A stretch of 5,622 bases of DNA from Chryseobacterium gleum (GCA_945878835.1 CAMCUG010000108.1:1-5622); one strand, 5' to 3'; positions 1-5,622 are shown, numbered from the stretch's first letter. Notes: generated by a model not told the origin, from the sequence alone. Translations and numbers: made by a program.

Positions 1-24
1 GCACCACATTATTAAACAAAAGAA

Positions 25-525
25 ATGAGTACACTCGAATTCAACTACCTTATCGGCAATCATTCAGGATCGTTAAAGAGCTTTGCCTATAATTTCACTA
101 AGAACATTGAGGACGCAGAAGACCTTCTTCAAGACACGCTGCTTAAGGCTATTCGTTACAAAGACAATTTTCAGGATGGAACGAATTTCAAAGGTTGGTT
201 GTTTACCATTATGCGAAACATCTTCATCAATAACTACAAGCGCAAGAAACTTCAAAAGACAATCAACGACTCCACCGACAATCAGTTCTACTTGAACTAC
301 GGTAAGATTTCTGAAGATACCGTTTCTTCGAGAATTAACGAAAAGGACATCAATAAGGCAATAACGCAACTTCCATACGAATTCAGAACTCCTTTCCAAT
401 TGTTTGTAGATGGATATCACTACGACGAAATTGCGGATTCAATGGGTATTCCAATGGGAACAGTGAAATCGAGAATTTTTCACGCAAGAAAGAAACTCAG
501 CGAGCAACTTTCACAATTTGCTTAG
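25..525 (+). CDS. ECF-type RNA polymerase sigma factor (sigma-70 family)
   Basis: A complete 166-residue protein with the two-domain layout of extracytoplasmic-function sigma factors, which direct core RNA polymerase to a specific promoter set. Region 2 spans about residues 17-75. It has the acidic AEDLLQDT helix (31-38), which contacts core polymerase, and the NFKGWLFTIMRNIFINNYKRKK stretch (54-75), which contacts the -10 element. After a polar linker, region 4 spans about 112-162, with LPYEFRTPFQL followed by the helix-turn-helix YDEIADSMGIPMGTVKSRIFHARKKL (133-158), which reads the -35 element. The ATG at 25 is fixed by an in-frame TAA at 13-15, and its leader is A-rich with no Shine-Dalgarno. 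Length is normal for the family. No anti-sigma gene follows; the upstream side is outside the window. The family call is firm, the regulon unknown. Kinship to P. gingivalis SigP, an ECF factor that controls T9SS genes, is possible but unproven. Confidence 0.95.
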   Translation: MSTLEFNYLIGNHSGSLKSFAYNFTKNIEDAEDLLQDTLLKAIRYKDNFQDGTNFKGWLFTIMRNIFINNYKRKKLQKTINDSTDNQFYLNYGKISEDTVSSRINEKDINKAITQLPYEFRTPFQLFVDGYHYDEIADSMGIPMGTVKSRIFHARKKLSEQLSQFA

Positions 526-777
526 ACGAAGTAGGAAGTGACCATTTCGGGCTCTCTCCAAGACTTCCACATTCAATTTTACTGATTTTGCCGTTTGAAC
601 TGCGGTTTCAAAGTCGACAAACAACCAGGGAAAACATTGTGTTTTCCCTTTGTATTTCAATTCAAATTGAACTTTACCAAAATATTCTGAATCGAGTATG
701 GGCCAATCGGCAGAACCCATAACATCGTCTCTCATAAAACAAAGATGGTTCTCAAGCAAAATACAAAACCGCGGCAA
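511..777 (-). pseudogene. Probable C-terminal remnant of a class I SAM-dependent methyltransferase
   Basis: This - strand frame encodes 88 residues counted from a TTG; the first ATG is at 733-735, giving 74 residues. The pattern FCILLENHLCFMRDD, then EYFGKVQFELKYKGK, FPWLFVDFET and VEVLERARNGHFLLRLSK matches my memory of the C-terminal part of Bacteroidota class I methyltransferases of about 225 residues. In those, a YYGEV-type strand, a WLYID-type motif and a D/N-x-YLxRL ending follow the SAM-binding fold. The resemblance begins before the first ATG and stops near 777, where the frame runs only to a TAA at 817-819. The SAM-binding glycine-rich motif is therefore missing, and no other frame in the window supplies it. 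Its stop (TGA, 511-513) overlaps the end of the sigma-factor gene by 15 bases in convergent orientation, as two adjacent intact genes often do. The family is recalled, not searched; it could instead be a short expressed protein or chance. Confidence 0.45.
627..653 (+). terminator. Possible rho-independent terminator of the sigma-factor gene
   Basis: A perfect 10-bp inverted repeat, AGGGAAAACA (627-636) and TGTTTTCCCT (640-649), encloses a 3-base TTG loop. It is followed by a T-rich stretch (TTTGTATTT, overlapping the end of the stem). It lies about 100 bases past the sigma-factor stop and faces no other + strand gene until 822. The stem has only four G-C pairs, so it is weaker than the terminator near 5015. 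It also lies within the antisense methyltransferase-like frame, where it encodes the K-G-K-T-Q-C-F-P stretch, so the symmetry may partly be coding coincidence. Confidence 0.35.
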
Positions 778-786
778 CCAATTGCA

Positions 787-794
787 TAACTTTG
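787..794 (+). promoter_or_regulatory. Bacteroidota -7 promoter element for the T9SS cargo gene
   Basis: TAACTTTG fits all six fixed positions of the Bacteroidota housekeeping -7 consensus TAnnTTTG. It lies 27 bases before the ATG at 822, which would put the transcription start near 799-802 and leave a leader of about 20 bases. No TTG -33 element is found at the usual 17-23 base spacing, which is common because that element is loosely conserved. The leader has no Shine-Dalgarno, as expected for the phylum. Confidence 0.55.
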
Positions 795-821
795 TAGTCT
801 TATAGATGTCAAAACCTTAAC

Positions 822-3800
822 ATGGCCAAAAAGATATTTTTCATAATCTCCCTTTTGTGCTCGGCAACTGCTGTTGACGCTCAACTTCAGCTTCAAACTT
901 TAACCATACAACAATACGTTCAGGATGTATTGTTAGGCAGTGGGGTTGCCGCAACTAATATCACATTCACTGGTTGTCCGCAACAAATTGGGTACATCAC
1001 AGGAGGAAATTCAATAGGCCTTTCGATAGACGGGGGTATTGCCCTTTCGTCTGAAGCTGTTGCCACCATTGTTGATCCAGCATCGACTGCATACTTGGAC
1101 GGAACTTGCGAAGTTTCAGGTGATCCTGCACTTTTGTCTATCGCAAATTCTGTCCCTCCGTTAATAGGACAAACATTTTCTGTTGGAAGTGTGAATGACG
1201 TTGCGATTCTCGAATTTGATTTTGTTCCGACCGGAGACACCTTACGATTCAATTACATTTTCGGAAGCGATGAATACCTTACCTGGGTAAATTCTTCTTT
1301 CAACGATATTTTCGCGTTCTTACTTTCAGGGCCTGGGATAACCGGTCCTTATGCCTCGCCAGCTGGATTTCCTGGTGGAGCTGTAAACATTGCTCAATTG
1401 CCGAATACCACCCCACCCCTTCCCATTACAATTAGCTCTGTAAACAATGTGTTGAACAGTTCTTACTACATAGATAATCAACCAAATGTTGGGATTTATT
1501 TGAATGGATACACTGTAACATTGGAAGCCTATGCATTGGTTCAGTGCGGAGAAACCTATCATATTAAATTAGCCATTGCTGATGGAAGTGACACTGCATT
1601 GGAATCTGCAGTAATTCTTGAGGAAGGATCTTTCTCAAGTAATGCCGTTGTAGATGTTGACTTAACGCTGAACGCAGGTGGGCCGGATGAAGAAACACTT
1701 TTTGAAGATTGTGGCGAAGCGACATTAACATTCACCCGTCCTGAAGTCAGTGATCTTTCTATACAAGACATGTGTATTATTACATGGACTGGAACTGCGG
1801 TGAACGGTTTAGACTTTACTATGATGCCAGACACCATTTTCTTTCCTCCAGGAGTGGCATCTGTCTCTTTTATTATTGATGGATTTGCAGACGGACTCAC
1901 AGAAGGTATTGAAACCGTACATATGGACATCTTGAATTTGGCTGCCTGCAACGGTTCTGGATTGGTAAGTAACTTCGACTTCTTTGTCGCTGACGTTCCC
2001 GATCCAATTGTTGTTACTGGCTACCCGCAAGATTTATGTCAAGGCGTAACAGCAACGCTTGAGCCAACGATTACCGGGGGTTACGGTAATTATGTTTACA
2101 ATTGGAGTACCAGTGAGACTGCTCCAACCATTGATGTTTCCCCTCTCAATTCTACGACTTATCTTTTAACCGTAACAGATACTTGCGGATGGCCCGGAGG
2201 AAATACAACCTTCCCTGTTAACATACTAGTCTTTCCTCAATTGGTTACTAATATTGATAACGGCGATATTACCATCGGATGTAATGAAAGTGTGAACATC
2301 ACAGCAACAACCACAGGCGGAGATGGTTTCTATAATTACATCTGGACCGATGAAAACGGCGCTAATTTGTTTGGTTGGGGCAATTCACTATTCTACGGTT
2401 CTTGGAATGGACCTGGATCAGTAAATGTTGAGGTTACGGACGGGTGCGGACTCGTAGCAACCGACCAAATACAAGTTTCATTGAATATTCCACCTCTTGT
2501 CATTACTGTCCCAGATACTGTTAACGCACCGTGTTTGACATTCTTCACTATTCCCGCAACGGTAGCTGGAGGAGATGGATTTTATTCATACAGTTGGTAC
2601 ACGAATAATGTTTACGAATGGGACGAATGGGACAACATCTATGATAATACCGGAATCACAACTCAAGCGCTCATTCAAATAGATGTAAGCGATGGATGCG
2701 GACAATTCGCAACGGCGAATACTGTTGTGACAGTTGTAGCGCCGCCTCTTTCAGTAACCCTTCCCGCTTCTTTGGTGGGAAATTGTATTATGCCTTTCAC
2801 CATTCAACCAACTGTTACAGGTGGTGGTGGTACTTTGTCGTATGCATGGACAAACAACGGGACGCCAACTGCAACGAGCGTGAACTACACTTTAACCCCG
2901 GGAGTTTCAACTACGGTGGGGTTAACGGTTACTGATGTTTGCGGTTCATCCGCTAATGCGCTAGTGCCAATTACTATTGCAAACCCTCCTGTATTTATTG
3001 ATTTAGGAAACGACATTACAGCGGGATGTTTGGACAACAACTTAATTACTCCAATTATTTCCGGAGGATCTGGCGGAAATAGTTTCGATTGGATTGTGGA
3101 CAATGCTGTGGTTGGAAATGGAACTACTTTCTCTATTGTTACGCCTGTTGATGAGCAAGTGATTGGAATTATTACTGATGTCTGTAATCAAACCGATTCA
3201 GACACACTTATGATTTTAATTCCTAACCCACCTTTATATTTAACAGCTTCATCAGACACCTCTGTTTGTGTCTTGGGTACTGCTGTATTGTATGCTCAGG
3301 CTTCAGGTGGTGGGGGAGGATTCACGTATACCTGGACCAACAATAACAATGGTAATACAGCCACTTATTCAGATTTAACTTCACCTGGAACGTATACCGT
3401 TACCGCTCTTGATATGTGCGGACAGTCTTTAGCTGAAAATGTATTTGTGGATGTTATTCCTGTAGACGCTCAATTCAATGCAGATAACACTGCTGGGTAT
3501 ACTTACGACTTCAATTTCATAGACACCCCACCTTGTATCAATTGCAATTATGAATGGATCTTCCCTAGTGGGGAAGTTATTACAACTCCAAGCGTGAATT
3601 ATACTTTTGATGGATTCGGCGAAACCACCGTCTACTTCAACGTCACCAATTCAATTGGTTGTACCGCTAGCAATAGCTTTACAATCACCTTCCCTCCTCT
3701 AATTTACATTCCAAATTCATTCACTCCGAATAACGATGGTTTGAATGATGTCTTTATGGTTCAGGCGAGTAGCGTATTGACTTACGAAATTAGAATCTTC

Positions 3801-3977
3801 GATCGTTGGGGCGACGAGGTTTATTATTCCACGAACATTGAAGATGCTTGGATTGGCGACCGTAGAGGCAATAACGGAACTTACTGTCCGAATGACGTCT
3901 ATAGCTATGTGGCGAAAATCAAAGGATTCAACGGAGAAGCTGAAGAGTATCAGGGGACTGTTACTCTGGTGAGATAA
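822..3977 (+). CDS. Large secreted multidomain protein: choice-of-anchor L domain, Ig/SprB-like repeats, T9SS type B sorting domain
   Basis: A complete 1051-residue protein, exported by Sec and then probably moved across the outer membrane by T9SS to the cell surface or medium. Domains in order: signal peptide 1-20 (cut likely VDA|QL); choice-of-anchor L domain about 27-275, with the hallmark FNYIFGSDEY (143-152) and FNDIFAFLLSGPG (160-172); Calx-beta-like domain about 278-391, with TGTAVNGLDFT, FPPGVASVSFII and EGIETVHMDI; six Ig/SprB-like repeats about 395-880; PKD-like domain about 882-958 with C905-x-x-C908, W912 and C947; T9SS type B CTD 961-1051. No catalytic domain is visible, so an adhesive or structural surface role is inferred, not shown. 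The ATG at 822 follows an in-frame TAG at 795-797 and starts directly with a signal peptide. It is a single-gene unit behind the promoter at 787-794. The architecture is sure, the biological role unknown. Confidence 0.95.
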   Translation: MAKKIFFIISLLCSATAVDAQLQLQTLTIQQYVQDVLLGSGVAATNITFTGCPQQIGYITGGNSIGLSIDGGIALSSEAVATIVDPASTAYLDGTCEVSGDPALLSIANSVPPLIGQTFSVGSVNDVAILEFDFVPTGDTLRFNYIFGSDEYLTWVNSSFNDIFAFLLSGPGITGPYASPAGFPGGAVNIAQLPNTTPPLPITISSVNNVLNSSYYIDNQPNVGIYLNGYTVTLEAYALVQCGETYHIKLAIADGSDTALESAVILEEGSFSSNAVVDVDLTLNAGGPDEETLFEDCGEATLTFTRPEVSDLSIQDMCIITWTGTAVNGLDFTMMPDTIFFPPGVASVSFIIDGFADGLTEGIETVHMDILNLAACNGSGLVSNFDFFVADVPDPIVVTGYPQDLCQGVTATLEPTITGGYGNYVYNWSTSETAPTIDVSPLNSTTYLLTVTDTCGWPGGNTTFPVNILVFPQLVTNIDNGDITIGCNESVNITATTTGGDGFYNYIWTDENGANLFGWGNSLFYGSWNGPGSVNVEVTDGCGLVATDQIQVSLNIPPLVITVPDTVNAPCLTFFTIPATVAGGDGFYSYSWYTNNVYEWDEWDNIYDNTGITTQALIQIDVSDGCGQFATANTVVTVVAPPLSVTLPASLVGNCIMPFTIQPTVTGGGGTLSYAWTNNGTPTATSVNYTLTPGVSTTVGLTVTDVCGSSANALVPITIANPPVFIDLGNDITAGCLDNNLITPIISGGSGGNSFDWIVDNAVVGNGTTFSIVTPVDEQVIGIITDVCNQTDSDTLMILIPNPPLYLTASSDTSVCVLGTAVLYAQASGGGGGFTYTWTNNNNGNTATYSDLTSPGTYTVTALDMCGQSLAENVFVDVIPVDAQFNADNTAGYTYDFNFIDTPPCINCNYEWIFPSGEVITTPSVNYTFDGFGETTVYFNVTNSIGCTASNSFTITFPPLIYIPNSFTPNNDGLNDVFMVQASSVLTYEIRIFDRWGDEVYYSTNIEDAWIGDRRGNNGTYCPNDVYSYVAKIKGFNGEAEEYQGTVTLVR
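2004..3461 (+). repeat. Six tandem Ig/SprB-like protein repeats, 78-87 residues each
   Basis: Within the large secreted protein, six units share one pattern: an early Cys, a T-x-x-GG-x-G turn, an aromatic followed by Trp, then a V-T-D-x-C-G ending. Early cysteines are at residues 406, 487, 571, 655, 736 and 816. Tryptophans are at 428, 508, 592, 676, 757 and 838. Late cysteines are at 455, 542, 626, 707, 788 and 866. The early-to-late Cys distance is 49-55 residues throughout. Units 2 and 3 are the most alike and retain DNA similarity around 2316-2345 and 2568-2597; the rest have diverged. SprB-type repeats are common in T9SS surface proteins such as gliding adhesins. One disulfide per unit is an inference from the regular pairing. 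Confidence 0.85.
3702..3974 (+). other. T9SS type B C-terminal sorting domain (CTD)
   Basis: Residues 961-1051 of the large protein carry the classic type B CTD sequence. It opens with IYIPNSFTPNNDGLNDVF, has a central YEIRIFDRWGDEVYYS, then AWIGD, VYSYVAKIKG, and ends GTVTLVR at the last residue. This domain directs cargo from the periplasm through the type IX translocon; type B CTDs are typical of large flavobacterial proteins such as SprB and are thought to need dedicated partners (PorP/SprF-like). No SprF-like gene lies in this window, so the partner would have to be encoded elsewhere. Length and motif order are complete, with no sign of truncation. Confidence 0.95.
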
Positions 3978-4004
3978 ACACTGCGTGATGACGCTTCGCG
4001 AGGA

Positions 4005-4532
4005 CTATTCGTTTATAACAAGCGTATCTATTGTGCGAAGAATATCGTTGAAAATAATTTTTTCCTCTCGAGTGAAATTTTCCTGTGCAGTGCTGCGCAG
4101 GAAGCTCATTGCTCCCAGTTGTTCCTCTTCTGAATAAACGCCTTCTTCTACTTCCAAGATACTCATAAACTCAAGCATGCCTTGAAACCCATTTTTCACA
4201 GCTACTTCAACCAAAACATGCAACTGTCCGGCTGCTGAAAAACCATTGCTCCACAAGAACTGAAGTATCTCAACCTGAATTGATTTAAACTTATTGTCGA
4301 AAAGTGCCTGAACCAACTCCTCTTCTGCGTTTTTTACACGCATGGCTGAAAGCATTTCACGAGCTTCTTTCTTCATTGATTCATGATTCGAAGATGCAAG
4401 AACTTCCAACAAAGGGGAAATGGCAGATGCCTTTCCATTAATCTTCAATTGTTCAATTGCATTCAGTGCTAGTGATTCATCGGCAGACATTAGTTGAATG
4501 CGTAATTCAGTAGATGATAATTTTTGGCTCAC
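4005..4532 (-). CDS. HEAT-repeat-like helical protein, function unknown
   Basis: A 175-residue protein with no signal peptide or membrane segment, so probably cytoplasmic. It is almost entirely helical. Residues 19-45 (ESLALNAIEQL, then A-ISPLLEVLA) and 54-80 (KKEAREMLSAM, then AEEELVQALFD) form two helix pairs typical of HEAT repeats. Less regular helices follow at 83-95 (SIQVEILQFLWSN), 102-126 and 135-170. HEAT solenoids mostly serve as protein-binding scaffolds, and nothing indicates a partner. The longest start is a GTG at 4530-4532, shortly after an in-frame TAA at 4539-4541. An ATG at 4488-4490 (residue 15) is a real alternative and would give 161 residues without losing the first helix pair. 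It converges with the large secreted gene (27 bases between stops) and diverges from the small exported gene. Coding status is well supported, function unknown. Confidence 0.8.
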   Translation of the reverse strand: MSQKLSSTELRIQLMSADESLALNAIEQLKINGKASAISPLLEVLASSNHESMKKEAREMLSAMRVKNAEEELVQALFDNKFKSIQVEILQFLWSNGFSAAGQLHVLVEVAVKNGFQGMLEFMSILEVEEGVYSEEEQLGAMSFLRSTAQENFTREEKIIFNDILRTIDTLVINE

Positions 4533-4623
4533 TATTCGTTAGGATTAAAATGAGCGGCGAAATTAGTTCATAAAACGGAAGGATTATTTTTCAATTCGCT
4601 CACCAATAAATAAAAACTATTTG

Positions 4624-4631
4624 TATAATTG
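4624..4631 (+). promoter_or_regulatory. Possible -7 promoter element for the small exported protein gene
   Basis: TATAATTG matches five of the six fixed positions of the Bacteroidota -7 consensus TAnnTTTG (the first T of TTTG is A). It lies 17 bases before the ATG at 4649, implying a very short leader. No TTG -33 element is present at normal spacing. The 116-base divergent intergenic region (4533-4648) is AT-rich, so a near match could arise by chance. Confidence 0.3.
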
Positions 4632-4648
4632 TGTAAAGATTCAAACTT

Positions 4649-4993
4649 ATGAAAACCCTTCGCTCTCTTTTAGTTGCTGCAGCTCTTATAATGGGCTCTT
4701 CCGTTGTGGCTCAAAACATTGTTACAAGCAATGAGGTGAACCTTACACTTTCATCAACTACAACACGTGAGCAGTTGTTTCAACTGCGCAACGACATGAT
4801 TGCTCAAGGGTTAGATTTTCAGTACACCCCGCAATTCGATGCGAACAGAAACTTAATTGGTATTTCATACTCTGTCCGCGCAACTACTGGCGGATTAAAT
4901 GTTTGTCAATCGAACAGCAACGTTAACTTAACTGCTACTTCAGCTCATATCCATTTGGTGAAGCAAAACGGTAAATTCGTAGAACAGAACTAA
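4649..4993 (+). CDS. Small exported protein with an M56/BlaR1-tail-like core
   Basis: A complete 114-residue protein. Residues 1-21 are a clear Sec signal peptide: a basic start MKTLR, a hydrophobic core LLVAAALIMG, and likely cleavage VVA|QN. No lipobox cysteine follows, so the mature 93 residues should be soluble in the periplasm or secreted. The core (about 31-77) reads LTLSSTTTREQLFQLRNDMIAQGLDFQYTP, then NLIGISYSV (given here in pieces). That layout, T-T-x-x-x-L plus a helix, then G-[LI]-x-[FY]-x-Y and a strand, resembles the tail seen after M56/BlaR1-type peptidases in Bacteroidota and in small stand-alone exported proteins; this is recalled, not searched. The C-terminal part holds one Cys (86), Asn/Ser-rich sequence and an HIHLVKQNGKF ending. 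There is no T9SS CTD. The gene is monocistronic, with a strong terminator 21 bases past its stop. Function unknown. Confidence 0.85.
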   Translation: MKTLRSLLVAAALIMGSSVVAQNIVTSNEVNLTLSSTTTREQLFQLRNDMIAQGLDFQYTPQFDANRNLIGISYSVRATTGGLNVCQSNSNVNLTATSAHIHLVKQNGKFVEQN

Positions 4994-5014
4994 ATTTATT
5001 TTCGATATAAAACA

Positions 5015-5047
5015 AAAGCCGCTTTTTCAAGCGGCTTTCTTGTTTTT
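5015..5047. terminator. Bidirectional rho-independent terminator between convergent genes
   Basis: A perfect 10-bp stem, AAAGCCGCTT (5015-5024) and AAGCGGCTTT (5029-5038), encloses a 4-base TTTC loop. On the + strand it is followed by CTTGTTTTT (5039-5047). On the - strand the stem is followed by TTGTTTTATA. It sits 21 bases past the stop of the small exported protein gene and 23 bases past the stop of the propeller gene on the other strand, so it is placed to end both transcripts. Confidence 0.9.
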
Positions 5048-5061
5048 CACTTCGCAGAATA

Positions 5062-5622
5062 TCAATTGAATTCTACTTTCCAAGCAGCAATACCCGCAGT
5101 AAGTTCTTTCACATACGTTCCAGCAGAGCTGTAAACTTTTACAGTTGAAGGAGAAGTGTAATTCGTTGCACTGCAAACCCAAACCTCATGCGTGGTTGGA
5201 TTCACCGAAACACCGTTGGATGCTAACGTCAAGAAATCTGTAAATACATTCGATTGTATATCGAAAGATAAAACCGTTGCGTTTGAAATGTAAATTCTGT
5301 TGTTTGTCTCATCCTTCGCCATGTGCAAAGGGTGATCTCCCAATGCGCCAACATCGAATGTGGTAACGGAATTATCCACTGAATTCACTTTTTCTAAAGC
5401 TGCAGGCGTATGCCCGATTATTGTATAATTCGCATCATATTGCGTTTGCCCGCTGCACAAAGCCCACAAATAGCCATTTGTGTCTACTTGAATTTCAACG
5501 GGTCTGTCTGCCACATTTACATAGGTCAGAACAGACTGAGTCGGAATATCAATTACAGCAATACGATTGTCTATATCCCATCCACCGCTGTTACACACAT
5601 AAAGTCGATCAGCGTAAACACA
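5062..5622 (-). CDS. YncE-like beta-propeller protein, C-terminal part (runs off the window)
   Basis: The - strand frame is open from the window edge to a TGA at 5062-5064, giving the last 186 residues. A GTG at 5596-5598 is internal: the frame continues upstream as VYADRLY, which fits a propeller strand, so the true start lies beyond 5622. The sequence shows blade-like repeats: LYVCNSGG then NRIAVIDIPTQSVLTYVNV and PVEIQVDTNGYLWALCSG; later LEKVNSVDNSVTTFDVG, NNRIYISNATVLSFDI, HEVWVCSATNY and TVKVYSSAGTYVKELTAG, ending AAWKVEFN. Such YVxN / VIDxxT / V-x-P-x-x-I patterns belong to YncE and DUF5074-type seven-bladed propellers, which in Bacteroidota are often lipoproteins or periplasmic proteins that bind ligands or metals. 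The N-terminus is missing, so export cannot be read directly. No T9SS CTD follows. The fold is likely, the ligand unknown. Confidence 0.85.
   Translation of the reverse strand, partial: CVYADRLYVCNSGGWDIDNRIAVIDIPTQSVLTYVNVADRPVEIQVDTNGYLWALCSGQTQYDANYTIIGHTPAALEKVNSVDNSVTTFDVGALGDHPLHMAKDETNNRIYISNATVLSFDIQSNVFTDFLTLASNGVSVNPTTHEVWVCSATNYTSPSTVKVYSSAGTYVKELTAGIAAWKVEFN

Noticed and set aside
73..420. A 115-codon open frame on the - strand inside the sigma-factor gene
   Set aside because: It lies wholly antisense to sigma regions 2 and the linker, has no domain pattern, and is explained by the sigma-factor coding sequence.
1559..1951. A 130-codon open frame on the - strand inside the large secreted gene
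   Set aside because: It is antisense to the conserved end of the choice-of-anchor L domain and the Calx-beta-like domain, its product is low-complexity Ser/Lys-rich with no recognisable motif, and the + strand reading is unambiguous.
2316..2597. DNA-level repeat between GGDGFY segments as a possible mobile or CRISPR-like repeat
   Set aside because: The similarity is confined to codons of two homologous protein units, stays in frame and has no spacer structure, so it is protein-domain duplication.
3978..4004. Possible terminator between the convergent large gene and HEAT-like gene (GCGT-GATG-ACGC at 3983-3994)
   Set aside because: The stem is only 4 bp and no T-run follows on either strand.
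4082..4101. Inverted repeat CCTGTGCAG / CTGCGCAGG inside the HEAT-like gene
   Set aside because: It has one imperfect pair, almost no loop and no T-run, and it lies within coding sequence 75 bases before the stop; it looks incidental.
4558..4565. Possible - strand -7 promoter element (TAATTTCG) for the HEAT-like gene
   Set aside because: It fits only five of six fixed positions, the nearest TTG lies at a 26-base spacer instead of 17-23, and the region is AT-rich, so chance is likely.
5596..5598. GTG as the start codon of the propeller gene
   Set aside because: The frame stays open to the window edge and upstream residues (VYADRLY) continue a beta-propeller strand, so this is an internal valine.

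Overview
This window looks like a chromosomal segment from a Bacteroidota bacterium, most likely of the order Flavobacteriales. The strongest evidence is the 3156-base gene at 822-3977. Its protein ends in a type B C-terminal sorting domain of the type IX secretion system (T9SS, the gliding-motility-associated CTD), which is known only from this phylum. Supporting signs are A-rich leaders without Shine-Dalgarno sequences, a TAnnTTTG promoter element, and small secreted proteins with a signal peptide ending in Ala-Gln. The family-level placement is inference.

Layout from left to right: (1) 25-525 (+) is a complete ECF-type sigma factor. (2) 526-821 holds no intact gene on the + strand. On the - strand it carries a frame (511-777) that resembles the C-terminal third of a class I SAM-dependent methyltransferase and lacks the SAM-binding part, so it is probably a gene remnant. 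A 10-bp hairpin followed by T-rich sequence inside this frame could terminate the sigma-factor transcript. (3) A Bacteroidota -7 element at 787-794 precedes 822-3977 (+), a 1051-residue secreted multidomain protein. Its order is signal peptide, choice-of-anchor L domain, Calx-beta-like domain, six Ig/SprB-like repeats each with two cysteines, a PKD-like domain and the T9SS type B CTD. (4) 4005-4532 (-) is a 175-residue helical-repeat (HEAT-like) cytoplasmic protein, convergent with the large gene. (5) 4649-4993 (+) is a 114-residue exported protein, divergent from the HEAT-like gene. (6) A strong hairpin at 5015-5047 sits between two convergent genes and can terminate both. (7) 5062-5622 (-) is the C-terminal part of a YncE/beta-propeller-like protein that runs off the window edge.

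The genes do not form one operon: strands alternate and each gene appears to be its own transcription unit. Three of the six loci encode exported or probably exported proteins, so the region is surface and periplasm oriented, with one regulator. I see no mobile element, CRISPR array, tRNA, rRNA or toxin-antitoxin module, and no convincing multi-gene novel system. The points most worth a second look are the methyltransferase remnant beside the large gene's promoter, the cysteine-paired repeat architecture of the T9SS cargo, and the small exported protein whose core resembles the C-terminal tail of Bacteroidota M56/BlaR1-type peptidases.
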